Part shown: piece after piece, positions 33,406 to 46,128 of the stretch
Layout of the letters: each line of letters starts with the position of its first letter
Position numbering within the stretch: position 1 is the first letter of the stretch
Origin: Craterostigma plantagineum
Lineage: Eukaryota; Streptophyta; Magnoliopsida; Lamiales; Linderniaceae
Length of the DNA stretch: 64,000 nucleotides
Assembly (NCBI GenBank): GCA_027422505.1
Contig: JAPQWV010000001.1
Coordinates: forward strand, 6,758,001 to 6,822,000
Direction of reading: 5' to 3'
The notes under the pieces: generated by a model
Seen by the model: only the letters and a program-made list of their open reading frames with translations
Database searches by the model: none
What the model was told of the DNA's origin: nothing
Program-made: the position numbers and the translations under genes

Positions 33406-36400
33406 ACCACTCCCCTACTCTAATTTGTTTTTTGGGACAAAAAGTAAATTAGAGTAAAATAGTAAGATGGGCCTTACCTCCCTACCACAATTACCTCTTG
33501 AAGGGACACATTCTGTTGGCTTATGTGGAGGAGGCAACCAGCTCCTTAGTCCCTCCGACTCCCCAAGCCAGCGCACCATCTGTAGCTCCTTTATTTCCTC
33601 GGGTCCTGGTGACATGGATGTTTGCAAGGAGATTCATCATTTTGTAGGGACGGCGGACGTCCCTGCGGTTCCTTCTCCTATTATGGGAGCTCAAAGATCT
33701 CCCATCATCATAGCCCATGTTTCTGGTGTTAACAAGAAAACAACTTCATCAAAGGGTCAAAAAGAAAAACAAAAAGGAAGTTACGTCCTTCTTCCCCTTG
33801 GGGTGAATATGCTGAGCCTCTTATGGGACCTATGGGGACCTCAATGGTTGAGCTCCCTACTTCTATGGACCATCTGAACAGAGGTGAAAAGACGAGCTTG
33901 TTAGGTCGTTGGGTGCTCCCAGACGTTCAGAGGGCCATCTCCCAGGTGGTGGGCTATGTAGCTGCCGGACCGTCTGCCAAGTCGTCAACCCGGGACCTGG
34001 AGATAGCTAATCAGCCAAAGTCAACAGATTAGTGCGAGAGGGAACTGCGGAGCTCCCTGGAGAAAGAAAGATAAAAATGCAGCTCTTATGAAATAGCGCG
34101 AAGGGGATCTCTGGAGCTCCTTCGCTGAGGAGAAGGAAGGGTGGGATGTTGATTTCGCGTGTATGATGGAGGTGCATTTGGCTTATCTTCAAGAGCTGCC
34201 ATCTTGATTGCTTTGAGTGAGGTCCCCAAGCTCCCGAGAGTCCTCGTTTCTGGGTTGGCGTCTCCAAGGAGTATGTAAGTCCTGGCCCATGCTATGATCT
34301 CCCAGACGTCATCTCCAGCTCCTTAGGGGACTTAGTGGAAGGCCTTTCCGGACATCTTAGGACCTGCAATGTTTTAGGGGGCTTAACTCCCCTATGTTTA
34401 TGTGTCTCTGTTGGAGCTCGTTTTTCCTTAGGCTTTATCGTCGCCTTTGTATCCATCGTTCTTGGAATCTGGAAGGGACCTGACGGGACCTGATGGCGGA
34501 GCTCCTTTTGCACTTCGAATGAGATCCCAGGTACTGCCGCACGTTGCTTCTAGCTCCCTGGGACATCCTATTTATATAGAGCTCTCCTCTTTTTCATCAT
34601 GGTGATAGCCTGTAAAAAATACTTTGTCATGTTTTTCTTTCGAGGCATAATGGTGTGGGGAGCTTAACTCCCCATGTTCGCATATTACATCGGAGTTCCC
34701 TTTCTCCTATATTATTTTTCTTTCGTCTTCGCGAGATCTGAGGGATGTTTCTGGGAACATCATTATTGTGGCATGGTTATAGCGCCAGCTCGCTTATTCA
34801 ATTCATAAGCCAAGTACGAATTCACGTCCTTGGTTGCAATGATCGTCTCATTGTCCTCGGGTGTCACTTTGCGTTAGGCTCTCTTTGTCCTTAGCGAGTT
34901 CCCTTTCTCCTATTACATCGGAGTTCCCTTTCTCATATTACATCGGAGTTCCCTTTCTCCTATATTATTTTTCTTTCGTCTTTGCGAGATCTGAGGGATG
35001 TTTCTGGGAACATCATTATTGTGGCATGGTTATAGCGCCAGCTCGCTTATTCAATTCATAAGCCAATTACGAATTCACGCCCTTGGTTGCAATGATCGTC
35101 TCATTGTCCTCGGGTGTCACTTTGCGTTAGGCTCTCTTTGTCCTTAGCGAGTTCAGTATCTGGGTAGACACTTAGGTCTACAATATTATAACCCATGGGT
35201 TCCCCTCATCGATTTACCCTGGCTATAGCGCCAGCTTCGCTTTTTAGGTATCATTCACGTCGCAGGCCTACTGAGAGCCTTTGATGTCCTGTACACCGCA
35301 GCCCGTCAGCGGCGGCATCTTGTACGCCCTCATGGGCATCTTTCACGTCGCAGACCTGTGGCCTTTGATGTCGGGTACACCGCCGACCCGTCGGTCTTTG
35401 GCATCATCTCATGTCGCAGACTATCAGTCTTTGATGTCTTTGTACGCCGCAGGTCCGTCGACCTTTGGTATCGAGTACTTTCACAAGTGCACTGAATATA
35501 TTCCGACAAGGCGGTATTTTCTTAGGGATATAATTAGTTTACCCTGGTTATAGCGCCAGCTTCGCTTGAACGCGTGGTTATAGCGCCCGCTCGCTTAAGT
35601 GCGTGGTTATAGCGCCAGCCCGCTTAAGTGCGTGGTTATAGCGCCCGCTTGCTTAAATGCGTGGTTATAGCGCCAGCTCGCTTAAACGCGTGGTTATAGC
35701 GCCGGCTCGCTTAGTATCCGGGCTCCTTGTGGAGGCCTAGAATTTGAAGTAACGGAGCTCCTTTGTCCTTGGTTAACGATGAGGTCCCTGGCTTCAGGTC
35801 TCTAGAGGCTCGGACCTTCGACTGCTCAAGTGAACAATCTTGGGCTCTGTTGGAAATTGGAATTCCTCTGCCCTGTAGATCCTATAGGGATGTGAGCCTT
35901 AAATGGAGTTGGCCCCTGTTTAGAGGAGGTGGGGGTTGTCTGCCTTTGATTGGCACAGATCCGCCAGACTCCTCAACCTTGGTTGATGCCACGTTCAAGG
36001 AACTTCCTCAATTGTCCCACTAGGGGGCGCTTAGATTTCATCCCTCAAATAATAGTAGTCGTTAGTATGATGCATGTATCATGGACCGATAATATAAATG
36101 AGAATAAGGTTTAGAGGGCCCTGGAATTCCGGCTAAGAGCCTTATCAATGCGGGATGTCTCCCGTGGACCAGCGTTGTCGCGGCATTGGCAAATGTGGTA
36201 ACTAGGCTCCTCAGACCAGCGAGGAGTTGGATTTGGAAATGTGGAGATTCAGGTTTGCGTGCTAGAACGGAGCTGTCACCTAGGTCCCACGGATATTACC
36301 AGCGAGGAGCTGGGCTTTGAGGTCTTGCGGATCTTTGTCAGATGGGAGCTGGGAATTGTCGTCCAGCAGAGCTTTATGTGTCAACATGGAGCTCAGGTTT

Positions 36401-38328
36401 TATCTCCCTCAGGTTTTCAGGAGCTGCGGCCCTTTGGATCTTTTATGCAGGCGCGTAGCTAAGGCTATAGATCCCTATCAGAAGCTTACGGATTTTGCTA
36501 CAGGAAAGGAGATTGAGCTTTCGGGTGCTAGTGCGGAGCTGGTGGCATTGCGGAGCTCCCTTCGAGGTCCTACGGACCTTCGCGTGCCAATGCAGAGGAT
36601 CCTTAAATGGAGCTGGCTTCTATGTGGAGAACGGGGGTTGTCCGCCTTTAGCCGGCACAGATCCCCCGGGCCCCTTCTTGGCTGCCTCCAGACCTTGGTC
36701 GAGGCTCAACGGACCTTCCTAGATGTCATATGAGGATGGGTCCTTCTATTTGATCCTTCAAACAATAGAAGTTGTTAGCGTGATGCATATACTTATGAAA
36801 ATATTGGTAAAATAAATGAATATGAGATTCAGAGGGCCCTGCAGTTCCGGCTAAGCCCCTTTCATCACAGGATGTCTCCCGGCTTGCCAGGATCTCCTCC
36901 ATGTTGCATGATGGTATGAGGTACTGCAGGATCCTAAGGAGATATCTCAACAGCTCCATATCCCGAAGTTGAGGTGGTTTTTCATGGGCGCGTCTCTCGC
37001 CTATTTCTTCCTGGCATAACAGCTTTATGGAATTCTGAGGGAGCTCTTGGGACGATGACACAGTGAGCTCCCATCATGGAGGCCATTGGTTGGTGCACTC
37101 ATTTTTTACGGAGAAAATGATGGTGGGTGCCCCCAGGACCGCAATGTTGGACCTAACAGTATGGAGCTCCTATGATAGATCCAGTGGGCCTTCATGTGCT
37201 CAGATGGAGTTGGTTTGGAGGTTCCCAAAAGCGAACCTCCGTATGCGATCGAGGTGCGGACCTTCGCTACTGCAGCTAGCACCTTTGGGTGTTCTGCCAG
37301 GATAAGCTTCCCGATCACGTCCTTGTGTCAGCACGGAGCTGGACTCTTAGGTCCCGAAGGGGAGCTTCGGGTCTTCATGCCAGCGCGGAGCTGGGCTCTT
37401 AGGTCTCGAAGGGGGAGCTTCGAGTCTTCTAGCCAGCGCGGACCTGGGCTCTTAGGTCCCGAAGGGGAGCTTCAGGTCTTCATGCCAGTGCGGAGCTGGG
37501 CTCTTAGGTCCCTAAGGGGGAGCTTCGAGTCTTCTTGCCAGCGGGGAGCTGGGCTTTTAGGTCCCGAAGGGGGAACTTCGGGTCTTCTCGCCAACGCGGA
37601 GCTGAGCTTTTAGGTCCCGAAGGGGGAGCTTCGGGTCTTCTCGCCAGCAGGGAGCTGGACTTTTAGGTCCCGAAGGGGGAGCTTCGGGTCTTGCTCTGGG
37701 ATATGGAACGGGACCTCGGACAGACTCCTTTAGGGCAACTGCCTGGATGAGCCTCTCTATTTCGTCCTTCAAATGATAGCAACTGTTAGTATAGTGCCCA
37801 TATTTATTATGATAACGAAAATATAAATTAGAATGAGGTTTAGAAGGCCCTGAAGTTCCGGTCGCAGGCCTTCTCATCGTTGGATGCCTCCGTTCTAAGG
37901 TCAGGATCTCTTCCGGATTGTTGTGTAATGGCATGAACCTTTATGGGGCCCTCGAAAGAGATCCCCCAAGGCTCCCTCCTTTGCGTGACTACTGACTTTT
38001 TCTCTGTTTGAGGCCTTCCTGGGTGTTCTGAGATCCCTTTACTTTTTGTAGGTACCGTCTTGCTTGTCTTCATCATCTCAGGCCTGTGTTTCAGGTCCTA
38101 GACGTTCCTCAACATATATGGCAGTTTCTGGAGCTCCACCTCTGCAAATTGTGGGTCTAGGTTCTTTGATATGGACGAATCTTCCTCCATTGACGTCTCG
38201 TACGTTTCGTTTCGTCCCAAACAGAAGAGAAGAAGGGAAAAAATAGTAAATCCTCAGCACAACTTCGCACAGTAACAGTAGAAATTACTCACGCCTTCAA
38301 CTCGGCAGTTCCCACAGACGGCGCCATT
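33406..38328 (-). repeat. LARD internal region: tandem arrays and triplicated gag remnant
   Basis: The minus strand has three related segments near 37730-37870, 36726-36860 and 36020-36120. The best (37,8 kb) reads YFRYHNKYGHYTNSCYHLKD then EIERLIQ, a degenerate gypsy gag zinc knuckle; the others have lost it. Other arrays: a unit of about 30 bp around GTGGTTATAGCGCCAGCTCG (35540-35710, about six copies); a unit of about 55 bp around AGGTCCCGAAGGGGGAGCTT (37340-37690, about seven copies); a duplicated block of about 250 bp (34690-34860 against 34930-35150). No working gene. Confidence 0.75.
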
Positions 38329-39381
38329 TGATATGGGGCTATCCCAATCAACAAGATTATATGTGTGGGAAAGGGAAATTTATATAGCCGGAGAATCGAT
38401 AAAGTTATGTGCATAAGGTGCTTATTGAAAGAGAGAATGAAAGGGACGTGTTTGGGACTTGTGGGGGACGTATTTGTGGTATTGGGACGTATTGGGGAAG
38501 TCGGGACGTGTTTGGGGACCTGTTTGGGACATGCTGAGATGTGTTTGGGACGCTGGGGACTGGGACATGTTGAGATGTGTTTGTCCTGGGACATTGGGGA
38601 CCTGTCTGGGACATGTTGAGATGTGTTTGGGACATTGGGGACCTGTTTGGGGACGTAGAACATACTTGGGGACGTATTGGGACGTGCTTGTTTGAAAAGG
38701 ACATAAAAGGGGGACGTAAAACAGAAAGAACACAAGAAGTACGTGGTTCGGATCTTTGCAGATCCTACGTCCACGTGCGCTCTGAAATCTCTTTTCACAA
38801 TACTTGAAGATTTACACACTCAAGCTACTTCTTCCTCACTTTTCTCTCAAGAACACATAAGAAATTAGCTAAGGGGACGTCAAAAGTGCTGTGTTTGGTA
38901 TAGAGAGAGAATTTCTAAGTGTTACAGTGTGTTGGAATGAGAATCGTTGTGAAAATGGTGAAGTCCCCTTTATATAGGAGGCTCTTGGGTATTGCCTGAA
39001 GGTACGTCCCTAGATCCTGGTTATTGCCTGGAGGTCTCTCCCGAGGTCCGTGGTGACATGACCATCTGCGACAATGTGAGGAGCAGTGTAGCACATATAT
39101 CAACAGTTATAGCTTCTGTCCTGTCCCATCAGTCACGTCCTCCTCAGCTTTTACCTTTATAAAGCGTACTGAAGAAGCTTCATTTCTCCTGGGGCACTAC
39201 CAGCTGGTTCCTCAGGTTCCTAGTTCCTTCAGCTCCTGTTGTTACTTCCCCAGGCCTGTCGCAGGTCCCCGCAGGCCCTATTTTTTCTTGTTTTTTCTAC
39301 TAAGTGTTAATTTCCCAATTTATGGGCCTACTGAGCCTTTATTTATTAATTTCTCGGGCCCATCTATTTTAGTCCACATCA
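38329..39381 (-). repeat. LTR of the LARD (right)
   Basis: 1053 bp, nearly identical to 32334-33405. The main difference is a shorter minisatellite (38510-38650), with fewer complete units. Confidence 0.88.
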
Positions 39382-39386
39382 TTGAT

Positions 39387-40040
39387 CATTCTATTTTCCG
39401 CATTGGTGAAGGAATAGGGATCAATATCCGATCTTTGACGCAGAGGAGATGTCGTAGACATTCGCGTAAATGATGATTTCGCATGTTTCCAAAACATTGA
39501 TAACGGTGGTTGCAGTTGCAACGGGACCTTCTCTGTACCAAATTAACCACTAAATCGCATCTTCTGATGCTAAGATAACATGTTGCATGACACTAAGTGC
39601 CTTCATTCACTTCATTCTGCGAACACCTGGCATGCGACTCGATTATTACCTACATTCACCCAATTCATCAAACACATTCCGGGCCACTTACGTTTACTTT
39701 ATTGAAAACGCGTGAAGTTCTTACTTATTTGATTAAATAAAATTGATAAACTATGTTAATATACGATAATATGGGCATTTATCGTATATACGATAATATA
39801 CGATAATAAGTGCCAATGACTAAATGAACAGGATTTTTCGTGGTAATCTATTCATAGGGTAATGATTGCCTATATAGCCCTATAACGCATTTTAGTCATT
39901 TTTGCTTGTTTTAACAAATAGAAACAATAATGAAGAAAGAGAACTGAATTTACACATGAACAAAGGCCAACTGGCCATAGCCGTTCGATTTTCTTTACTA
40001 ATATTTATTGAGTTAATTTCGTTTCGCCCCACTTAAGCAA
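39387..40040. other. Region right of the LARD
   Basis: It continues the host sequence interrupted by the LARD: the stop-free frame on either side of the insertion joins across one copy of the TTGAT duplication. At 39685-39763 there is an 80-bp segment repeated at 46732-46810. No gene recognised. Confidence 0.4.
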
Positions 40041-43000
40041 GTTTCATTGAATTCAGCCCCAATTGCTTTAAATTTCAGTTTAAAACACCCATCTCAAGTT
40101 TGCCTTAGAATTAAGGACCCACCCATTTGCCCTCAACTGTTGCGAAAATTTACATATATATGCCATCATCCCTCACGTTCTGGTTTTTGGTCCATTTTCG
40201 ATTCTTCCAACACCCAAAACGCTCCGAAATCTCTGAAATCTCCAACGTTATTGAGCAAAAAGGTAAAGTCGAGCTCAATTTCTCATGGGTCCTCGTAACC
40301 AACGGAAATTTTCGATGTTATGTTGCAATAATGTTTTAAACTAAATTTGAAAATTTTGCTACAAATACGAGTGAAATCTTGACTTTTGTGCTCGAGTAAC
40401 GTGGATTCAACCAACTCGGATGTGGGTTTGAGTAATCGACACGAAATAACAACGAATTTTTCCGCGACCTAATATCCAAACATTTTCAATTTCAGTAACA
40501 AATCACTTTATCTGGGTACCATTTTTTGCTCGTACGGAAACTCTACCATCAGAACCTATACCAGATTCTTAACATTGAGGAATAAATGTTGCCTCAGTAA
40601 TAACAAATAATTTCAGTAACACGTCACTTAATCTAGGTACCATTTTCTACTATTTTGGAAACCCTACCCAAAAAACAATAACAGATTCCTAACATTGAGG
40701 AATAAATGTTGCCTCATATATAATAAATAACGAGAAGACAATAAGAATTTGTTTCTTATAATAACTACATGCAACTAGTCAGAATAGGGCATCAAGAGGA
40801 AGATCAAAAATTCGTACGACACCCAAAACTCTCTGAAATCGCAGAAATCTTCAACGTCAGTAATCGAAAAAGGTAAAACCGATCTCAATTTCTCATGGGT
40901 CCTCATAAACAAGGACAATTTTTTATGTTAATTTGGAATAATGCTTCAAACATAATTCGAAAATTTTGGTAAAAAAACAAGTGAAATCTCGACTTTTATG
41001 CTCGAATAATGAGTATTCACACCAATTCGGATGTGGGTTTTAGTCAGGGCCGTAGCTTCCATAAGGCCAGTGAGGCGGTCGCCTCGGGCCCAGCTTTCGA
41101 AGGGGCCCTAAAAAATTTATCATACCTATATGTATATATATCGTCGCGGTTGGATATATCTCATCCATAGCTTCTGAAATTAGGTATCGTGAGGTAGACG
41201 ACGACTAATTAGGGCATTTCTGATATTCTATTTTATGGTTCTTGGGCTTTTCAAATGTTTGGCCCAGTTTTTAACAAGCCTTTGTTAATTAGAATATAGA
41301 AAATAACGTATTGTCCAAATACATTAAGCAATGTAAATGAAGTTTAAAAAAAGAGGAATAGCTTGAAAGTTATTTATCTCGTTAAATACTTTATTATTAG
41401 TCTAGATATTATGATATTCTTATAGTTCTATTATTTAAAATTTCGTACATTGTTTAACTTTGTTGAGTATACGCGTTTGAACATGCTTATTGATGTTTGA
41501 CTTGCATTACTTTCCATTTTTTCTTAATGACTTTTCTAATACTAATAAGAATTTTTGAATATTTGTAATATATGTAACATAACAGAAAATTTTGTAATAT
41601 ATGTAATATAATAGAAAATTTAGTGAATTGTGATATAAACTTATTATGTGTTTTTAACCTCTTTACAAATATAATCTAGTATAGTTGCAAAGAAACTGAT
41701 ATATTTTATTTTTTTTTTCAAGAAAAGTGTGTATCGTCCGCGATCGCGTCGCGACAATGCAACGTATTTGTATCGCTCGCTTCCGCATCGACGTCCGCAT
41801 CCGCGACGGCGAACCATGCCTATAAAACACCTAGATGGTTTTTAATTTACGGTTTAAATAACTTACATTAACGGTCGAACTTATGTTAGACTACGTATGT
41901 TACTTAAAAAATTACATAAAAAGTTTAGGGCCCGAATTTCGAGGATCGCCTCAGGTCCCGACTTCGTCAGCTACGGGCCTGGTTTTAGTAATCGACATGA
42001 AATAACAATGAAATTTGCTGCGAGCTAAGATCGAAATATTTTCAATTTCAGTAACACATCACTTTATCTGAATACCATTTTCTGCAAGTTCCAAAACTCT
42101 ACTTTCAAAAATCGTAACCGATTACTAATAAATTGTAACAAGTCTTGCCTCATCTATAACAAATAATAAAAAAACAATAACGGTTTGTTTCCTATAATTA
42201 CTACATGCAACTGGTACGGACTAAGGTGTCAAGAGAAAGATAAAAAAATTCGTATGCTACCCAAAACTCCACGAAATTGAAGAAATCTTCAACGTTAGTA
42301 ATCAGAAAATGTACAACCGATCTCAATTTTTCATGGGTTCTCATAAACAAGGAAAATTTTAGATGTTATGTTGGAATAGTGCTACAAACCCAATTCGAAA
42401 ATTTGGTAAAAAAAACTAGTGAAATCTCGAATTTTATGCTTGTAGATTCACACCAATTCGGGCGTGGGTCTTAGAATCGACAATAATTATCGATGCTAGT
42501 CACGGAATAACGACAAATTTTGATGCGAAATATTGGAACGTTTGTCAATTAAAAAGTTGGTTGGTAACACTTCATTTATTCTGAGTAACAATTCACGCAT
42601 TCTGGGTAACACATAACTAAGAACATTCTAGAAGGTTCTAGATTGTCAGAGATATTAACAGTACAATAACTTAATATTACCACATTGCCTGCAAATAATA
42701 CCACATGTCTGATAAACAATAATAATATAAACAATGATTATACCACATTTGTAGCTACGGAAACCACAAAATAGCTAATCAATACCACATTACTATTTTC
42801 GATTAATTTCGTTCGTAAATTCATTTCGTTGGGATGTATAAAATTGAAATTCATGGAAATAGGTGATATGATGAAGCTAAATCAAAAAATTTCATTAAAA
42901 GACACGTTTTGGGAATGTTGATATCAATATGTGAAAGTTGAGATCAAAAGTCATGTAAACACATAGCTCTTCTTTCACAAAACTTACTAGTATCTCTTTT

Positions 43001-45300
43001 GATGAGACATAACGTTATGAATTCCATCTCAAATGTATTAAAAGTTCAACATTAAAGCACGAACAACATTTAATAGACCATAAACTCAAAATTCGAGACC
43101 TCAAACTAAACAATCGAAGAAAAATGGATTTGTGAGCGTAATTAATGAAATGTTTTAGAATTTACCACATTACCTGCAAATAATACCAGATGTCTGATAT
43201 AAAGAAATAATACCAATCAAATTTATGACACATTGTTTGGTACAAATACCACATAATACGCTTTTCAGTATAACATCATTAATTAGACTTATTTTGTTCG
43301 TAAATTCACTTTTTCCCGAATGTATAAGATTTATGTTCATGTAAGTATGTGATTTTACTAAGTTAACAAATCAAATTCCCTTAAAGACATGTTATGCGAA
43401 TGTTGATATCAATATGTGAAAGTTGAGATCAAAAGTCATGTAAACACATAGCTCTTCTTTCACAAAATATACTAGTATCTCTTTTGATGAGAAATAACGT
43501 TATGAATTCCATCAAAACGTATTCAAAGTTCAATATTAAAGCACGAACAATATTTAATAGACCATAAACTCAAAATTCGAGACCTCAAACCCTAAACAAT
43601 CGAAGAAAAAATGAATTTGTGAGCGAAATTAATGATATTAGTAGTGTGGTGTGAAAAACCTATTATGCAGTATCAATATCTACAATAGTGTTAAAAATTG
43701 GATTTGTATTGTTCTTTTATATCGAAGATTCGGTATTATATGGTAATGTGGTAATATCCCTTGACAATATAGAACATTCCGGGTAATGCAATTTCCGCCT
43801 AAATTATTGAGATCTCGCATAAATTATTGAAATCTCGCCTAAAGTGGACAACACAAGTTACACAGAGAATAACAATTAATAACTTACTGATACCAGTTTC
43901 TTATTTCGGAAAATTAGGCAAATCCGGCGATTGTATTTAAATTTCGGCAACCATGAGCGACGAACAATAGGCCAGTATTGTGCTTCAACGACTTGTCAGG
44001 ATATGGGTCTCTCAAATTTGTGCGAAATATCTTCTATTTCGATCGAATCGGGATTCGATTTTCACCGCCTTTAATTATTTGCGTCAAAAGAATTCGAAAA
44101 ATTTACCCGTCAAATCGAACATTCGAGACCTGAATAACATGATAAACCATCTAGGACACACCCAACTTGGTTTGGTGCAGGTCGTGCAGATGGAAATAAT
44201 ATATATGATCGATTGTTTCGATCGAGTTTCCACTGTTATGGTGATACCTGATATTTGGCAAAGGATACCAAATCCAGCTTACTGGAACCTTTTAATCAGT
44301 ATATACAACATATGTCAGCTTATCAGTACCAGTTAACTGTATTACAGTGACTGATGCCTGACAATCCATACCACATTTTGGGAACAATTGTTTAGGCACC
44401 AATCCGGCGATTTTAAATTTCGACAAACCATGAGCGACGAACGATAGAGCCAGTACTGTGCTTCAGCGATTTGTTCAGGATATGGGCCTTTCGAATTTGT
44501 ACAAAAGATCTTCAATTTCGACCGAATCGGGATTTGATTTTCACCGTGTTTCAATTCGTCAAAAGAATTCGAAAATTTACCCGTAAAAATCGAACATTCG
44601 AGACCTGAATAACATGATAAACCGTCTAGGACACACCCAACTTGGTTTGGTGCAGGACGTGTGTTCGTGCAGATGGAAATACTATATACTATCGATTGTT
44701 TCAATCGAATTTCCACTGTTGTAATGATACCAGATAATTGGCATTCGGTACCAAATCCAGCTTAAAGATACCTTTAAATCAGTATATATACCATATGTCA
44801 GCTCACAAATACCAGTTAACTGTTTCAGGGTGACAGATGCATGACGATCCATACCACGTTTGGGGAACAGATGTTTAGCCAACAATACGACGATTTAAAT
44901 TTCGGCTAACCACGAGTGACGAACAATAGAGCCAATACTGTGTTTCAAAGATTTGTTTAGGTTATGGGTCTCTCGAATTTGTACAAAATATCTTCAATTT
45001 CGACCGAATCGAGATTCGATGTCATCGTGTTTTTATTATTTGCGTCAAAAGATTTCAAAAAATATGCCCGTAAAATCAAACATTTCGAGACCTGAATATC
45101 AAAATAAACCCTCGGGGATAGATTCCGTTTCGTTTCCGACGATCGTTCGAAAGATCTGGGAGTTTTTTTGACCATCAAAAGAATATTTTATTTACTTATT
45201 AATATGGTAACGATGATAACATAAAACTGGTTCTGGATACCACTTATTATACAACTTTGTAGGGGTATTTTGGTCAGATCAAGTATTTGGTCATTTTCTC
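40041..45300. repeat. Degenerate dispersed/tandem repeat block
   Basis: Several unit types recur in direct orientation. Type 1, around CAATTTCTCATGGGTCCTC, is at about 40200, 40820 and 42250. Type 2, around GTCATGTAAACACATAGCTC, is at about 42890-43140 and 43380-43630. Type 3, around CGAACATTCGAGACCTGAAT, is at about 43940-44240, 44400-44720 and 44880-45110. Units are about 450-500 bp and 80-90% alike by eye. No coding capacity is convincing. It looks like an old non-autonomous element or decayed satellite; a hAT element has inserted at 41045. Confidence 0.55.
41045..41981. mobile_element. hAT-type non-autonomous element (937 bp)
   Basis: Starts CAGGGCCGTAGCT and ends AGCTACGGGCCTG, flanked by a perfect 8-bp duplication GTTTTAGT (41037-41044 and 41982-41989). 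The terminal 60 bp on each side pair imperfectly (GAGGCGGTCGCCTCGGGCCC against GGATCGCCTCAGGTCCC). No transposase is visible. Confidence 0.85.
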
Positions 45301-45409
45301 AACTTAAAAGATATTGGGTCCTTAAAACCGAGATTTACACTGACAGGGGCTGAATCATGTTTTGAAACTTAAAGATGGACTGATTCTTAAAAGCCCCATA
45401 TTTATTACT

Positions 45410-45673
45410 TCCTCCGTCCCATTTAAATGTTCCCGAAGATTAGTGGGCACGGAGATTAAGAAATCACATTATTTTAATTTTATAGTACACCTTTTGAGGT
45501 ATGGAGAGAGAAAAGTTATTAGTAGACACGCAAATCGAGAAGACTTTTTTTAATAGTAATGATGTAATTAGTTTAATTAGTGAGATAATGTTTTACCAAA
45601 AATGGAAATGGGAAGATTATGTGGGACGCCCGAAATAGAAAGATGGGAAGAAATAAGTGGGACTGAGCTAGTA
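45410..45673 (+). mobile_element. Stowaway-like MITE, copy A
   Basis: Starts TACTTCCTCCGTCCCATTT and ends GTGGGACTGAGCTAGTA. It is the reverse complement of the copy at 45861-46128, at about 90% identity by eye. Confidence 0.75.
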
Positions 45674-45860
45674 TTAATTTCACATGCCTTAATTAGTGTT
45701 CAGTATATTAAATTATGCATTAATTACGTTAATCATTAACACAATAGGAGTATTAATTACAACTGTTCTCAATAATTAGAGCATTTAATATTCAGTTAAT
45801 ATCATAAATCATTAATTATCATTCATTATATAGTATATAATATATATTATATAATGTTAT

Positions 45861-46128
45861 TACTTCCTCCGTCCCACTTATTTCTTCCCATCTTTCTATT
45901 TCGAGCGTCCCACATAATTCTTCCCATTTCCATTTTTGGTAAAAAATTATCCCACTAATTAAACTAATTACACCATTAATATTAAAAAAAGTCTTCTCGA
46001 TTTGCGTGTCTACTAATAACTTTTCTATCTCCATACCTCAAAAGGTGTACTATAATATTAAAATAATGTAATTTCTTAATCTCCGTGCCCACTAATCTTC
46101 GAGAACATTTAAATGGGACGGAGGTAGT
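45861..46128 (-). mobile_element. Stowaway-like MITE, copy B, inverted relative to A
   Basis: Starts TACTTCCTCCGTCCCACTT and ends AAATGGGACGGAGGTAGTA. Together with copy A it forms a 720-bp inverted pair around a 190-bp AT-rich spacer. Confidence 0.75.

Larger units (their letters stand above)
32334..39381 (-). mobile_element. LARD: large Ty3/gypsy-type retrotransposon derivative (7048 bp)
   Basis: Two long LTRs, 32334-33405 and 38329-39381, start TGATATGG and end CCACATCA. They are flanked by a perfect 5-bp duplication TTGAT (32329-32333 and 39382-39386). Orientation is minus: next to the right LTR the minus strand reads TGGCGCCGTCTGTGGGAA, a gypsy-type primer binding site (38308-38325), and next to the left LTR it has a purine tract GAGTAGGGGAGTGG. 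No protease, RT, RNase H or integrase is found in the 4.9-kb inside, only gag zinc-knuckle remnants and tandem repeats. The LTRs are nearly identical, so the element moved recently with enzymes supplied by another element. Confidence 0.9.

Noticed and set aside
35540..35710. CRISPR-like regularly spaced repeat (GTGGTTATAGCGCCAGCTCG)
   Set aside because: Units are contiguous with no unique spacers, and the context is a plant retrotransposon.
33467..38100. Various 60-140 codon open frames in the LARD inside
   Set aside because: Most come from tandem repeats without stops; only the gag zinc-knuckle remnant has family similarity.
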